Part shown: positions 11,317 through 19,944 of the stretch, one piece after another
How positions within the stretch are numbered: position 1 is the first letter of the stretch
Layout: each line of letters starts with the position of its first letter
DNA from: an uncultured Cellvibrio sp.
GTDB lineage: Bacteria; Pseudomonadota; Gammaproteobacteria; Pseudomonadales; Cellvibrionaceae
Assembly: GCA_946480695.1 (NCBI GenBank)
Contig: CAMLKG010000020.1
Location: 1 to 64,000, forward strand
DNA length: 64,000 bases
Direction: 5' to 3'
The notes under the pieces: generated by a model
Database searches by the model: none
The model's input: the letters and a program-made list of their open reading frames with translations, nothing else
Told to the model about the DNA's origin: nothing
Program-made: the position numbers and the translations under genes

Positions 11317-12606
11317 TCAACAGGGGATTCCCTGGCCAGGCCCAGTGATAAATACCGGGGCAAACCCCCCGCCTGGGGTGCGGAAATTGGTGGTCTGGCC
11401 CTGGTACAACCGTGCCGCCAACAATTGGATGCGGTCGTTATAAACGTAAGCACGAATATCCATTTTCAAAGCGATCTTCTGTTCATCAATGAGGATACCG
11501 CGCTTTCCCGGCGCTATTTGTTGCTGTGCGATGTATTCACCCTGCAAAATATCCTGCCACACGCTTTTGGTAATCTTGTCGCCGCGATAAGCCGCCTTGC
11601 TGCCATACCCGGTTGCTGGTTTAAAAAAATAGTGTTTTCGTGTTTGCCATAATTGCACGTTGTTTTCCGCATTTATTCGTTGGGTATGCGGTATGCCTGC
11701 AACCAGCGTTTTAACATCTTCCGGGTGTGCACCCAAGGTTGCCAATGCCTGTTCTGAACTTAATAAAACCAGATTTCGTTTATCGGCATAAATAGCATAG
11801 TGGTAAGGGTTGGGCGTTAAAACGATAAGGTCTTGCTCATAAGCCCTGCGTAAAACCAGGTTCGCGTCGGTCGCGAGAAAGAAATCGGTGAGACGGTTAT
11901 AAACCAGGTCGATAACGTTTCCCTGGAATTGTAATTTGCCATCCGCAATTACCAACCCTTGTGGATCGGCAATCAGTGTCCTGATACCAGCGCGTTCGAA
12001 CAAGCTGCGCGCCAGTAAAAATTCGGGGTAAAGGAACTGCGCTTGTGGATTTTCATCGACAATTGCAATGGTCCGCAAGGGTTGGTCCCCACGGACTACA
12101 TGCCATTCACGTTTAAACATCGCCACATAGTCGGCTTCCACTTGCGGTTGTAGCAAAACGGGAAAGCTATTACCCGCGTTACAGCAAGCAGTTTGCGCAC
12201 TCAGTAAAGCGGCATTTAAAAAGCCGCCGCCGGCATTGGTATTTATTTCAATAATTTGCGGCCCGTTTTCATTTAAATGGAAATCAAAACCCATAAAAAC
12301 GCCGGTTGCGGCGGAGAGGTACTTTGCTATTGATGGAGCCCCGTCCAACACGGTATTGCGATAAGCTGGCAATGCCGTTACCCGCATAACAGCACTTACC
12401 AATTGGCGCAGTTGTTGCCATTGGGCAGGCGAAATGAATACGGCGGTGTGTGAAAACAGTTGCGTATGGTTTCGCAGCACTTCAGCGGGTAAATCCTGGC
12501 CTTGCAAATTGGCAAGCAATTGTTCGCGATTAAGTGTTTTACAAAAACATCCGTTATTTAATACATCAACAGCGGAGTCGCCATTTACAGCGCAATTGTC
12601 ATTCAT
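11317..12606 (-). CDS. ATP-grasp-like protein linked to the ArsJ operon
   Basis: 429-residue protein with ATP-grasp-like features in an unusual order: a middle motif PQIIEINTNAGGGFLNA (acidic/Asn metal ligands) precedes a late lysine/glycine-rich stretch (FKPATGYGSKAAYRG) and a final NFRTPGGGFAPVF. This order suggests a circularly permuted ATP-grasp ligase, a class that joins a carboxylate to an amine or thiol using ATP. An N-terminal Cys pair (NNGCFCKTL) is also visible. Its start overlaps the end of arsJ by 8 bases, so it is co-translated with the arsenate operon. Substrate is unknown; a thiol or peptide ligase serving arsenic detoxification is inference. Confidence 0.7.
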   Translation of the reverse strand: MNDNCAVNGDSAVDVLNNGCFCKTLNREQLLANLQGQDLPAEVLRNHTQLFSHTAVFISPAQWQQLRQLVSAVMRVTALPAYRNTVLDGAPSIAKYLSAATGVFMGFDFHLNENGPQIIEINTNAGGGFLNAALLSAQTACCNAGNSFPVLLQPQVEADYVAMFKREWHVVRGDQPLRTIAIVDENPQAQFLYPEFLLARSLFERAGIRTLIADPQGLVIADGKLQFQGNVIDLVYNRLTDFFLATDANLVLRRAYEQDLIVLTPNPYHYAIYADKRNLVLLSSEQALATLGAHPEDVKTLVAGIPHTQRINAENNVQLWQTRKHYFFKPATGYGSKAAYRGDKITKSVWQDILQGEYIAQQQIAPGKRGILIDEQKIALKMDIRAYVYNDRIQLLAARLYQGQTTNFRTPGGGFAPVFITGPGQGIPC

Positions 12607-13810
12607 GGAAGTTTTCCTGGCATGGCAGGCCTATGGAAATCATCGCGGCGAAAAAAACAAATAGCGCGGCAGCCCAGAGACAGGCACCCATTCCGCCTGC
12701 TTGATAGACGAACCCGGATAACAAGGTACCGATCAGTCGTCCCAGCGCATTGGACATGTAATAAAAACCCACATCCAACGACACACCTTCATCCCGGGCG
12801 TAATGCACAATTAAAAAAGAATGAAGCGAAGAATTAATGGCAAACACAACTCCAAAAACGAGTAAACCGCCAATCAGGACGCTATCAATGGGTAAATCGG
12901 TTGATAATGCCAGCGCGAGGCAGGCAGTCACCAACGCAAGGGTAATAGCCCATACCAGGGCTGCACCGCCACCCGGTACCGACCGCGCTTTGTTGCGCAG
13001 AATAACCGGTGCCAGGGATTGCACGATTCCGTAGCCGATTACCCAACTGGCGAGGAATCCCCCTGTTTGCCAGAAATCCCACTGCAATTCGGTGCTTAAA
13101 AAAACCGGGAGCGCGACCACAAACCAAATATCGCGCGCACCAAATAAAAATAAACGCGCTGCTGATAATTTATTAACGGCGCGGCTTTTGGAAAGAATTT
13201 CAGTAAATTTGGGTTTCTGTTTAGGTTTGCCCAAATCTTTTTGCAGCAAAAAGATACTCGCCAACCACACCAGTGTTAACGCGGCGGCCATAAATATGAC
13301 CGCAGAAGTAAAGCTGGTGAGCGCAAGCAGCGCGCCACCCATAAAAAAGCCCACACCTTTTAACGCGTTTTTGGAGCCGGTAAGCAACGCAACCCATTTA
13401 AATAACGCTCCGTGTTGATCCCCCGGAAGCAAATGCTTAATAGCACTCTTCGCGCTCATTTTATTTAAATCCTTGGCGACCCCGGACAACGCCTGGGATA
13501 GCATCACCAGCGGTACACTTAACCAGGGTGTGGGCACCGCCAGCATTGCCAGCGCAATCACTTGTAATCCCAAACCGATATTCATGGTGCGGTTCAAACC
13601 CATGCGCGCACCCAGGTAACCGCCCAGCAAATTGGTGACAACACCGAAGGTTTCATAAAACAAAAACAGCGCGGCAATTTGCAAGGGGCTATAGCCCAGT
13701 TGGTGAAAATGCAATACCACCAACATACGCAACGCACCGTCAGTAAGGGTAAACGCCCAGTAATTACCGGTGACTATGGCGTATTGCCGGACCGCTAATG
13801 AATTATTCAT
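12599..13810 (-). CDS. arsJ: ArsJ organoarsenical (1-arseno-3-phosphoglycerate) exporter
   Basis: Major-facilitator-superfamily exporter of about 403 residues, many hydrophobic segments. The N-terminal text (VTGNYWAFTLTDGALRMLV then VLHFHQLGYSPLQIA) is characteristic of ArsJ, which exports 1-arseno-3-phosphoglycerate formed by a partner GAPDH from arsenate; the product then hydrolyses outside, giving arsenate resistance. The partner GAPDH gene is directly upstream, which makes the call firm. The frame extends to a TTG at 13846, but ATG 13810 matches the usual N-terminus. It overlaps the ATP-grasp-like gene by 8 bases. Confidence 0.93.
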   Translation of the reverse strand: MNNSLAVRQYAIVTGNYWAFTLTDGALRMLVVLHFHQLGYSPLQIAALFLFYETFGVVTNLLGGYLGARMGLNRTMNIGLGLQVIALAMLAVPTPWLSVPLVMLSQALSGVAKDLNKMSAKSAIKHLLPGDQHGALFKWVALLTGSKNALKGVGFFMGGALLALTSFTSAVIFMAAALTLVWLASIFLLQKDLGKPKQKPKFTEILSKSRAVNKLSAARLFLFGARDIWFVVALPVFLSTELQWDFWQTGGFLASWVIGYGIVQSLAPVILRNKARSVPGGGAALVWAITLALVTACLALALSTDLPIDSVLIGGLLVFGVVFAINSSLHSFLIVHYARDEGVSLDVGFYYMSNALGRLIGTLLSGFVYQAGGMGACLWAAALFVFFAAMISIGLPCQENFHE

Positions 13811-13856
13811 ACCCCTCACCGTTTGCACCAAGCGCTGCGCTGCCAAAACGCCATGG

Positions 13857-14864
13857 TCAATTGGCCATGCCTACAATTTTTACCAACTCCGCGGTGCGAT
13901 TTGCGTACCCCCACTCATTGTCATACCAGGCATAGATTTTTACCTGCGTCCCATCGACAACCATGGTGGAAAGCGCATCCACAATGGACGAGCGGGGATC
14001 ACCACAATAATCATTGGAAACCAAAGCACGCTCTTCGTAGCCGAGAATATTTTTTAATTCATTGTCACTGGCTGCCTTTAGCACGGCATTCACTTCTTCG
14101 ACACTGGTTACGCGCGCGACTTCAAATACGCAATCCGTGAGCGAGGCATTGGCGAGCGGTACGCGCACCGCATGGCCATTTAATTTGCCGCGCAATTCAG
14201 GAAAAATGTCGGCGATAGCGGTAGCGGAACCGGTTGATGTGGGAATTAAGTTGGAACCCGAGGCGCGCGCGCGGCGCAAATCCTTATGGGGCTGGTCCAG
14301 GATGGATTGGGTATTCGTGAGGTTGTGAATGGTCGTAATCGATCCGTGCTTGATGCCGATCTTTTCGTGGATAACCTTCACCACCGGCGCGAGGCAATTG
14401 GTAGTACAGGATGCGGCGGTCACTATGCGATGTTTGGTTGCGTCAAATAAATGGTGGTTTACCCCGACCACCACATTGAGCACCCCCGCCTCTTTAACCG
14501 GGGCACTGACCACAACGCGTTTTACCCCTTGTGCCAAATAGGCTTGCAACAATTGGGTCGTGCGCATTTTGCCGCTGGCTTCAATGACAACATCGCACCC
14601 CGACCAATCTGTTTCCGCGATAGTTTTGTTGCGGGTAAATTTTATCGTCTTTCCATCGATTACCAACGCATTCTCATGCGCTGATGTAACTCCGGTCCAG
14701 GTGCCTTGCACTGAATCGAATTTCAATAGGTGCGCAAAGGTTTCCGCATCGCCTGCCGGATCATTTATGTGTACAAATTCAAACTCTGGCCAAGTCCAAC
14801 TGGCACGCAGGGCCAAGCGGCCGATACGCCCAAAACCGTTAATACCGACTTTAATTTTTTTCAT
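13857..14864 (-). CDS. ArsJ-associated glyceraldehyde-3-phosphate dehydrogenase
   Basis: 335-residue NAD-dependent GAPDH. The Rossmann motif [10 protein letters not shown] is at residues 7-16, the active-site SCTTN has its nucleophile at Cys153, and [11 protein letters not shown] is near the C-terminus. Between an arsR and an arsJ gene this is the ArsJ partner: using arsenate in place of phosphate it makes 1-arseno-3-phosphoglycerate for export. It may still work as an ordinary GAPDH. It starts 13 bases after the arsR stop and ends 46 bases before the preferred arsJ start. Confidence 0.93.
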   Translation of the reverse strand: MKKIKVGINGFGRIGRLALRASWTWPEFEFVHINDPAGDAETFAHLLKFDSVQGTWTGVTSAHENALVIDGKTIKFTRNKTIAETDWSGCDVVIEASGKMRTTQLLQAYLAQGVKRVVVSAPVKEAGVLNVVVGVNHHLFDATKHRIVTAASCTTNCLAPVVKVIHEKIGIKHGSITTIHNLTNTQSILDQPHKDLRRARASGSNLIPTSTGSATAIADIFPELRGKLNGHAVRVPLANASLTDCVFEVARVTSVEEVNAVLKAASDNELKNILGYEERALVSNDYCGDPRSSIVDALSTMVVDGTQVKIYAWYDNEWGYANRTAELVKIVGMAN

Positions 14865-14877
14865 AGGGGTTTCTCAT

Positions 14878-15222
14878 TTAACAACACGCATTTGGGCGGT
14901 TTTCCATTTCACATAAACGCTGGAAATCTTCCGCCAGCCACTCCTGGTTAGCGTTAAGCAGGGTTTTAAGGATTTTGCTCACCCAAGCGGGTAATCCGGG
15001 ATGCAAACGGTAATACACCCACTGGCCTTTGCGGCGATCCGCCAACACCCCGGATTCACGCAACAACGCTAAATGGCGGGAAACCTTTGGCTGGATTTCA
15101 TTGAGCGCGCAGGTGAGCTCGCATACGCATAATTCTTTTTCGCGCGCGATGAGCAATGCAATGCGCGCACGTGTGGGGTCTGCAAGCGCTTTGCAAAGTG
15201 AATCGGGGGTGAATTCCGCCAT
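14878..15222 (-). CDS. arsR: ArsR-type arsenic-responsive repressor
   Basis: ArsR/SmtB-family winged-helix repressor, about 114 residues. The motif ELCVCEL holds the Cys-x-Cys pair that binds arsenite in E. coli-type ArsR; the recognition helix region reads IQPKVSRHLALLRESGV. A C-terminal CC ends the protein. The frame reaches back to 15285, but the ATG at 15222 is preferred because AAGG is seven bases before it and the longer forms would run through the operator. It represses itself and the GAPDH-arsJ-ATP-grasp genes until arsenite binds (established for the family). Confidence 0.93.
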   Translation of the reverse strand: MAEFTPDSLCKALADPTRARIALLIAREKELCVCELTCALNEIQPKVSRHLALLRESGVLADRRKGQWVYYRLHPGLPAWVSKILKTLLNANQEWLAEDFQRLCEMENRPNACC

Positions 15223-15240
15223 TACCATACCTTGGGTGTG

Positions 15241-15278
15241 TATATATGGATATGCAAATATACGAAAAACCATATATA
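15241..15278. promoter_or_regulatory. ArsR operator: inverted repeat upstream of arsR
   Basis: TATATATGG (15241-15249) and CCATATATA (15270-15278) form a perfect 9-base inverted repeat separated by 20 bases, about 20 bases upstream of the arsR start. Its position over the expected promoter makes it the likely ArsR binding site. Confidence 0.65.
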
Positions 15279-15505
15279 TCTGCAAGCAAGCTTTTGGCGC
15301 AAACCCGCCGTTGCGTTTCAGCTCAGGGGAACCTTATCTGGCGCTTTGATCATTAATCATTGGGGTTGCAACAAAATTTAACAGCATTGCGCGGTAATTT
15401 CTCACAGACTCCCGGGTATCGCGCGCATAGATTTGGTAAATAGGATTTCCCCCGGGATGGGAGTTCGCAATCGGCTTCCAATATTGATTTTTGCGAGGAC
15501 AAATC

Positions 15506-15763
15506 ATGGATAAGGATAATCTCGATATTCAACGTATTCTCAACGGGCTCTCCACCGACAAACTTGATTATGCAGGTGGGGAGATACAGCAACAAATACT
15601 CACGGCATTCTGCCTGATAACCTTCGGTGTGTTATTAACGTTTACCGGTTTGGTCGGGCTGGTAATACGGCTTGCGGCTTTCGTCAGGTTCTACTTCCTT
15701 ATTTCACTTCGCCCGCGGATGCGACCCTCCCTCCGCCGGAAACCGGTCCCCAAGCTACCCTAG
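15506..15763 (+). CDS. Small hypothetical membrane protein
   Basis: About 85 residues from ATG 15506, chosen because GAGG lies seven bases before it. Residues 1-30 are polar and charged (MDKDNLDIQRILNGLSTDKL), residues about 31-60 form one long hydrophobic segment (ILTAFCLITFGVLLTFTGLV...), and the tail is Arg/Pro-rich and positively charged. This suggests a single- or double-pass inner-membrane protein with the basic end inside. No family recognised. It stands alone between arsR and the radical SAM gene. Confidence 0.45.
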   Translation: MDKDNLDIQRILNGLSTDKLDYAGGEIQQQILTAFCLITFGVLLTFTGLVGLVIRLAAFVRFYFLISLRPRMRPSLRRKPVPKLP

Positions 15764-15870
15764 CCTGGGCGGGCGGCCATGCGTGGCGGGTCCAGGCATA
15801 AAACGATTGATAAATGTTAATCATCGGTCCACAATGCTGTACGTAAATACAGTATTGGTCTGAGGTAAAT

Positions 15871-17019
15871 ATGGCCGCTGATGATGATTACATCGACCCC
15901 GAGCCCTGGATTGCAGCCAAACCCCAGGCTCGCAAGGGGCGCGGTGCGGTGAGTAACATCACCGGTCGCTACGAAACCCAACTGATTGAAACTGTCGATG
16001 ATGGTTGGAACCCGTATGAGGATGACACTGACATCCGCCCCGAATTGAGGACTTCGATTACCCCCGAATTGGCCAAAACCATCCTCAGCCGCAACCAGTC
16101 ACCGGATATTCCCTTCAGCGTTTCGCTGAATCCCTACCGGGGTTGCGAACACGGCTGCATCTATTGTTTTGCGCGGCCTACCCATGCGTATCTGGGCCTG
16201 TCGCCGGGGCTGGATTTTGAAACCCGCCTCTATGCAAAAACCAATGCGCCGGCGTTATTGCGGCGCGAGCTGGCCCATAAAAATTACCAACCCAGCCCTA
16301 TCGCATTGGGTGTGAATACCGACGCTTACCAGCCGTGCGAGCGCGAGTTAAAAATCACCCGCCAATGCCTGGAGGTGCTGCGTGAGTGTGAACACCCGGT
16401 GGGTTTGATCACCAAATCCGCGCTTATTGAGCGCGATATCGATTTGTTGCAGGAGATGGCGCAAAAAAACCTGGCAGCAGCAGCGGTTACCATCACCACC
16501 CTGGATCACAATATATCGCGCATCCTGGAGCCGCGCGCGGCATCGCCGACGCGGCGTTTGCAAACCATCGAGCGCCTGGCCAGGGCGGGTATTCCGATGC
16601 TGGTGAGCGTAGCGCCGATCATCCCTTTCGTAACCGAACAGGAACTGGAAAAAGTCATGGCCGCGGCGGCGGATGCAGGCGCAACGGCGGCCGGTTACAC
16701 GGTATTGCGTTTACCCTGGGAAATTAACCCGCTCTTTCAGGAATGGTTGCAAACCCATTTTCCCGAGCGCGCCGAGCGGGTGATGAATCGCATTCGCGAC
16801 ATGCGCGGCGGCAAGGATTACGACGCTGACTTCGCAACCCGGATGCGCGGTGAAGGACTTTGGGCCGATATGATCCGCCAGCGTTTTGTGAAAGGGTTGA
16901 AGCGTTATGGATTGAATAAAAACGCTCGCTACGGCGAGTTGGATTGTTCACGGTTTCGCAAACCCTTAAGTATTCCGGCCAACGGAAATAACAATGGGCA
17001 AATGGATATTTTCGGGTAA
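15871..17019 (+). CDS. PA0069-family radical SAM protein
   Basis: 382-residue radical S-adenosylmethionine enzyme. The cluster-binding cysteines are Cys92, Cys96 and Cys99 (RGCEHGCIYCFARPTH), the CxxxCxxC pattern. The continuation THAYLGLSPGLDFETR matches the widespread Rv2578c/PA0069 group related to spore photoproduct lyase-like proteins. The reaction is unknown for this group. TGAGG about eight bases before the ATG supports the start. No obvious partner: the next gene is on the other strand. Confidence 0.88.
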   Translation: MAADDDYIDPEPWIAAKPQARKGRGAVSNITGRYETQLIETVDDGWNPYEDDTDIRPELRTSITPELAKTILSRNQSPDIPFSVSLNPYRGCEHGCIYCFARPTHAYLGLSPGLDFETRLYAKTNAPALLRRELAHKNYQPSPIALGVNTDAYQPCERELKITRQCLEVLRECEHPVGLITKSALIERDIDLLQEMAQKNLAAAAVTITTLDHNISRILEPRAASPTRRLQTIERLARAGIPMLVSVAPIIPFVTEQELEKVMAAAADAGATAAGYTVLRLPWEINPLFQEWLQTHFPERAERVMNRIRDMRGGKDYDADFATRMRGEGLWADMIRQRFVKGLKRYGLNKNARYGELDCSRFRKPLSIPANGNNNGQMDIFG

Positions 17020-17081
17020 TTAAATATCCGCTGGTCGAAACCCGGTTGGGCAAGTACCCAGGCAGCCTTGCCAATCGTGGA

Positions 17082-17513
17082 TCAGGCGCACCGGCAATTC
17101 ACCGGCGCAGGCAAACCGAACACCCGATCAAACACCCAAGTAAAGACAAAGGTGTAAACCAGGAAGAAAACCAGCAGGCCTAAATCCATTAGCAGCGCCT
17201 GCCAAAGGCTGACGTTGTACCAAAAGGCCACCAGCGGGACCAGGAATAACAATAAGCCGCCCTCGAAACCCAGCGCATGGAATACGCGGATGCCCAAGCT
17301 TCGACCGTGTAGCTTGCGACTGGCTTCCCAGCGCTCGAACAGGCTGTTGAATGCCAGGTTCCACACAATCGCGACCGCGGAGGCGGCAATAGCCAAGCCT
17401 AAAGAGGCGATCGCGCCGGCGTCGCTCATCAATTCCAGCAAGATTGCGGACAGAAGGATGGCGATAAACTCATAGAGCCCAACGTAAACCACGCGGCGTT
17501 TTACCCCTTGCAT
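17082..17513 (-). CDS. PACE-family multidrug (chlorhexidine-type) exporter
   Basis: 143-residue, four-helix inner-membrane protein made of two tandem BTP-like repeats, as in AceI of Acinetobacter. Features seen are FEGGLLLFLVPLVAFWYNVS in the second repeat and WNLAFNSLFERWEA at the end of the first. PACE proteins export chlorhexidine, acriflavine or short diamines by proton antiport. Start at ATG 17513 is chosen over 17528 because GAGG lies six bases upstream. It is transcribed away from an adjacent LysR regulator, the same arrangement as aceI/aceR. Confidence 0.85.
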   Translation of the reverse strand: MQGVKRRVVYVGLYEFIAILLSAILLELMSDAGAIASLGLAIAASAVAIVWNLAFNSLFERWEASRKLHGRSLGIRVFHALGFEGGLLLFLVPLVAFWYNVSLWQALLMDLGLLVFFLVYTFVFTWVFDRVFGLPAPVNCRCA

Positions 17514-17635
17514 GCTTACCCTCAACATCGACGAGAAAAATAAATGATGCCTAGTTTTTATAGTTTTAGTTGATAGAAAAAGTCAGCTAGTATCAGTTTT
17601 ATTGAAAACGTTTTTACTGAAAGCAAGGTGATGAG
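17514..17635. promoter_or_regulatory. Divergent promoter region between PACE exporter and LysR gene
   Basis: 122 AT-rich bases separate the two divergent starts and must hold both promoters. A short inverted repeat GTTTT-ATTG-AAAAC lies at 17596-17609. CTAG-flanked repeats near 17550-17590 could be LysR half-sites, but they are not clear enough to place. Confidence 0.5.
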
Positions 17636-18565
17636 ATGGTTAGTGGCGTCTTCAACTCTGAAACAGTCGCGGTGTTCCTGGCGGTGCTGGATACGGGTTC
17701 TTTTTCCGCAGCAGCGCGGCGATTGGGGCGGGTACCATCAGCCGTCAGCATGGCGATTGCCAACCTTGAGGCCGAGTTGGCACTGGAGTTGTTTGACCGC
17801 AGCGGGCGTGAACCCAAACCCACTGCCCAGGCGCGCGCCCTGGAACCCCAGGCGCGGTTATTAATAGCGCAATTACAGCAACTCAATACCCAGGCGCTGG
17901 AATTGAGCCAGGGTTTGGAAACACGCCTTACGCTGGTGATTGCCCCCGAGCTGCATTCAACGCCCTGGGTTCGCCCCTTGCAGGTCCTGGCGCGTGAATA
18001 TCCATCGTTGGAAATCCAGGTAATAACCGCACCCCAGAACGATGCACTGCGTCTGCTCCATGACGGAGGGGCGCAACTGGCGTTGGTATTCCAGCGCCCC
18101 GCTGCGGACGGTCGTGAAAGTTTCCAGGAGGTGGGGCGGGAAACCCTGGTGGCGGTGATAGCGCGCCAGCATCCGCTGTTACAGGAGCTATCGCCGGCCG
18201 GGCAACTGAGTGACGTGCAATTGCGCCCGTTGCGCCAGGTAATAGTAGGCAGTCGCAGCCAGGATGATACCGGCAGCCCCGGTGGGCCTTTTTGCATCAC
18301 ATCGGAACAATACTGGCGGGTGGACCACCCGGAAGCCGCGTTGCAAATGGTGCTGGTGGGTCTGGGTTGGGCCTGGTTACCCCGCGCGTTTGTACAGCCG
18401 TACCTGAATGGCCAGCTTCTCGTCGAATTACCCATCGCCAACTTTACCAACGGCGAGGAACTCTGGGTGGATCTGGTCTGGTCACGGGAGCGTCCCCTGG
18501 GGTTGGGCGCCCAGCGGTTTGTGGCGGTGATGGGCGAGCAATACTGCCAATCGGGGAAACGCTAA
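17636..18565 (+). CDS. LysR-family regulator, probable activator of the PACE exporter
   Basis: 309-residue LysR-type transcriptional regulator. The N-terminal winged helix (residues about 8-65) reads FLAVLDTGSFSAAARRLG then VPSAVSMAIANLEAELAL. The remainder is a periplasmic-binding-protein-like effector domain (LTLVIAPELHSTPWVRPL, LVGLGWAWLPR). Start supported by AAGG seven bases ahead. Divergent placement beside the PACE gene parallels AceR, which activates aceI when chlorhexidine binds; that role is inferred from context. Confidence 0.9.
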   Translation: MVSGVFNSETVAVFLAVLDTGSFSAAARRLGRVPSAVSMAIANLEAELALELFDRSGREPKPTAQARALEPQARLLIAQLQQLNTQALELSQGLETRLTLVIAPELHSTPWVRPLQVLAREYPSLEIQVITAPQNDALRLLHDGGAQLALVFQRPAADGRESFQEVGRETLVAVIARQHPLLQELSPAGQLSDVQLRPLRQVIVGSRSQDDTGSPGGPFCITSEQYWRVDHPEAALQMVLVGLGWAWLPRAFVQPYLNGQLLVELPIANFTNGEELWVDLVWSRERPLGLGAQRFVAVMGEQYCQSGKR

Positions 18566-18648
18566 ATACCACTCAACAATTCAATGTGCCAAGCCAGCGG
18601 CACTCACATAATTAAAACCATTTTCAAAAGATGCGGTTAACGCGCCTG

Positions 18649-18864
18649 TTAAAGCGCATCAAACTCAAACAAGGTTTTTGCGGGGACTTGCAAGGCGAGA
18701 ATAATTTTTTCCAAATTATCAAAGCTTGGGCCGTGGATACCGCGTTCAATATTGCTGATGGATTCAATACTCACACCCACCTTTTCGGCCAATTCTTCCT
18801 GGGTAATTTTCCTGGCTTGGCGCAGTTGTTGTACGCGTTTACCAAACTGCTTTTTGAGTTGCAC
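18649..18864 (-). CDS. XRE-family single-domain regulator
   Basis: 71-residue protein that is almost entirely one helix-turn-helix domain: VQQLRQARKITQEELAEK (helices 1-2), VSIESISNIERG (recognition helix), then NLEKIILALQVPAKTL. Length and sequence style resemble phage Cro-like repressors and restriction-modification controller (C) proteins, but no restriction or methylase gene is beside it. A palindrome with ACTTCG half-sites lies about 50 bases upstream and may be its operator. Confidence 0.85.
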   Translation of the reverse strand: MQLKKQFGKRVQQLRQARKITQEELAEKVGVSIESISNIERGIHGPSFDNLEKIILALQVPAKTLFEFDAL

Positions 18865-18910
18865 AAGGCACCTTTGTCATTGTGGAAAGGTGGCTATCTT
18901 ATTGAGGTTG

Positions 18911-18941
18911 AACTTCGTCTTTAACGAAGCTAGACTTCGAG
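18911..18941. promoter_or_regulatory. ACTTCG/CGAAG repeats upstream of the XRE gene
   Basis: CTTCGT (18913-18918) and ACGAAG (18924-18929) form a 6-5-6 inverted repeat, and ACTTCGAG follows at 18934. The element is 47-77 bases before the minus-strand XRE start. Adjacent half-sites suit an autoregulated XRE repressor. Confidence 0.4.
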
Positions 18942-19058
18942 TTGGTTAATAGATGTACATAGCCAACCTATACTTAACGTCACGCCCGACAAACAAAACC
19001 CATGCATAAATTCCCGCGTGAAACTGCATGGACAGATGGAAGCACCGACGGAGGAGAT

Positions 19059-19289
19059 ATGAAAAAAACGGACAATACTGGTTTGAAACTGGACTTCCTG
19101 AATGACTATGCGCTGGAAGATGAAATTTATTTGCAACTGGACAAACTGCAAGCCCTGGCAGGATTACAAACGCTCATGAATTCCATCGAAGATTCGACAA
19201 CTCCCAGAAAGCATTTCCAACATTATTCATTAATTATTGAGGAGCACCTGCAAAAATTGCGCGGCCTGGTTAATCAGATGTTTGACTAA
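19059..19289 (+). CDS. Small hypothetical helical protein
   Basis: 76 residues from ATG 19059, preferred over the open frame's start at 19002 because GGAGGAG stands just before it. The protein is acidic, all-helix in appearance (DEIYLQLDKLQALAGLQTL; IIEEHLQKLRGLVNQMF), without signal or membrane segment. No family recognised. It lies between two XRE genes and converges on another small helical gene. Confidence 0.55.
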   Translation: MKKTDNTGLKLDFLNDYALEDEIYLQLDKLQALAGLQTLMNSIEDSTTPRKHFQHYSLIIEEHLQKLRGLVNQMFD

Positions 19290-19324
19290 AAAAGAAAAAA
19301 AGGTTGCATCAGGACGATGCAACC
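19288..19324 (-). terminator. Rho-independent terminator
   Basis: On the minus strand, GGTTGCATC / GATGCAACC with a 5-base loop is followed by TTTTTTTC and more T. It sits 133 bases beyond the stop of the minus-strand gene at 19457 and right after the plus-strand gene at 19289, so it may act for both. A second hairpin, CGTCAC / GTGACG, lies at 19329-19351. Confidence 0.7.
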
Positions 19325-19456
19325 AAAGCGTCACTTTTGGGTGTTGTGACGTTCATAGGCGTGAAGCTTGAATCGCTTTTCGACGTGCAATAAATGCGGT
19401 TTTAATTCAAATGGATTTCAGCGCGCTAGCAACGCGCAACCCAAGGCCGCACCGGG

Positions 19457-19786
19457 TCACCGGGTTTCATGGGAGCGCAGCCCATAAAGCTGTTGTTTGA
19501 CCTGGGTGAGTTGTTGCTTTAATTGGCCGATAAACAGGTCAATCCCATGTTTAGCGGCGGGCTCGAGCGGCGTTTCACGGCGGCTCAGGCCGGCAAGCAA
19601 CTCACATAGCAGTGCGCATTGCCCCTCCATGTTTGCAAAATCATCACATAACCTGACCCATTGGCCCGCGAGCACCGTATAACTTGCCGGGGCTATGCAA
19701 GGGTCATTGCGGTCCTGGCTGCCATCCTCACCACCATCCCGCTTCGCCGGGCGGTCTTGTGAGGTTTTCGGTGAATTGCTTTCCAT
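19457..19786 (-). CDS. Small helical hypothetical protein (paralogue of 33728-33985)
   Basis: 109 residues from ATG 19786, with AAGGAG ten bases upstream. The first 35 residues are polar and low-complexity (SQDRPAKRDGGEDGSQDR). The rest is helical, with LCDDFANMEGQCALLCELL and a closing IGQLKQQLTQVKQQLYGLR coiled-coil-like stretch. The core aligns without gaps with the gene at 33728 (LYDEFTEFQSQCTFLCDAV), sharing the QCxxLC motif. No known family. Divergent from an XRE gene. Confidence 0.6.
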   Translation of the reverse strand: MESNSPKTSQDRPAKRDGGEDGSQDRNDPCIAPASYTVLAGQWVRLCDDFANMEGQCALLCELLAGLSRRETPLEPAAKHGIDLFIGQLKQQLTQVKQQLYGLRSHETR

Positions 19787-19915
19787 GTAATTGCAACTCC
19801 TTAACATCCGGTGTGTCACCTGTAGTAGTGGTCGTAAACGGGTGCATGTGTACTTTTTAATACAATTATATTGCTGAACCGATACTAGGCCATAACTACC
19901 ATAGCTGTCAACCGT

Positions 19916-19934
19916 GTGAATCAGACGGATTCAC
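19916..19934. promoter_or_regulatory. GTGAATC-N5-GATTCAC palindrome before the XRE gene
   Basis: A perfect 7-5-7 inverted repeat ending ten bases before the ATG at 19945. Its position suits autorepression by the XRE protein and control of the downstream methyltransferase gene. Confidence 0.55.
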
Positions 19935-19944
19935 CTGTAGCCGG

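Noticed and set aside
15353..15595. 80-codon minus-strand frame opposite the small membrane gene
   Set aside because: The plus-strand gene at 15506 has a good ribosome-binding site and a membrane pattern; the other strand has neither.
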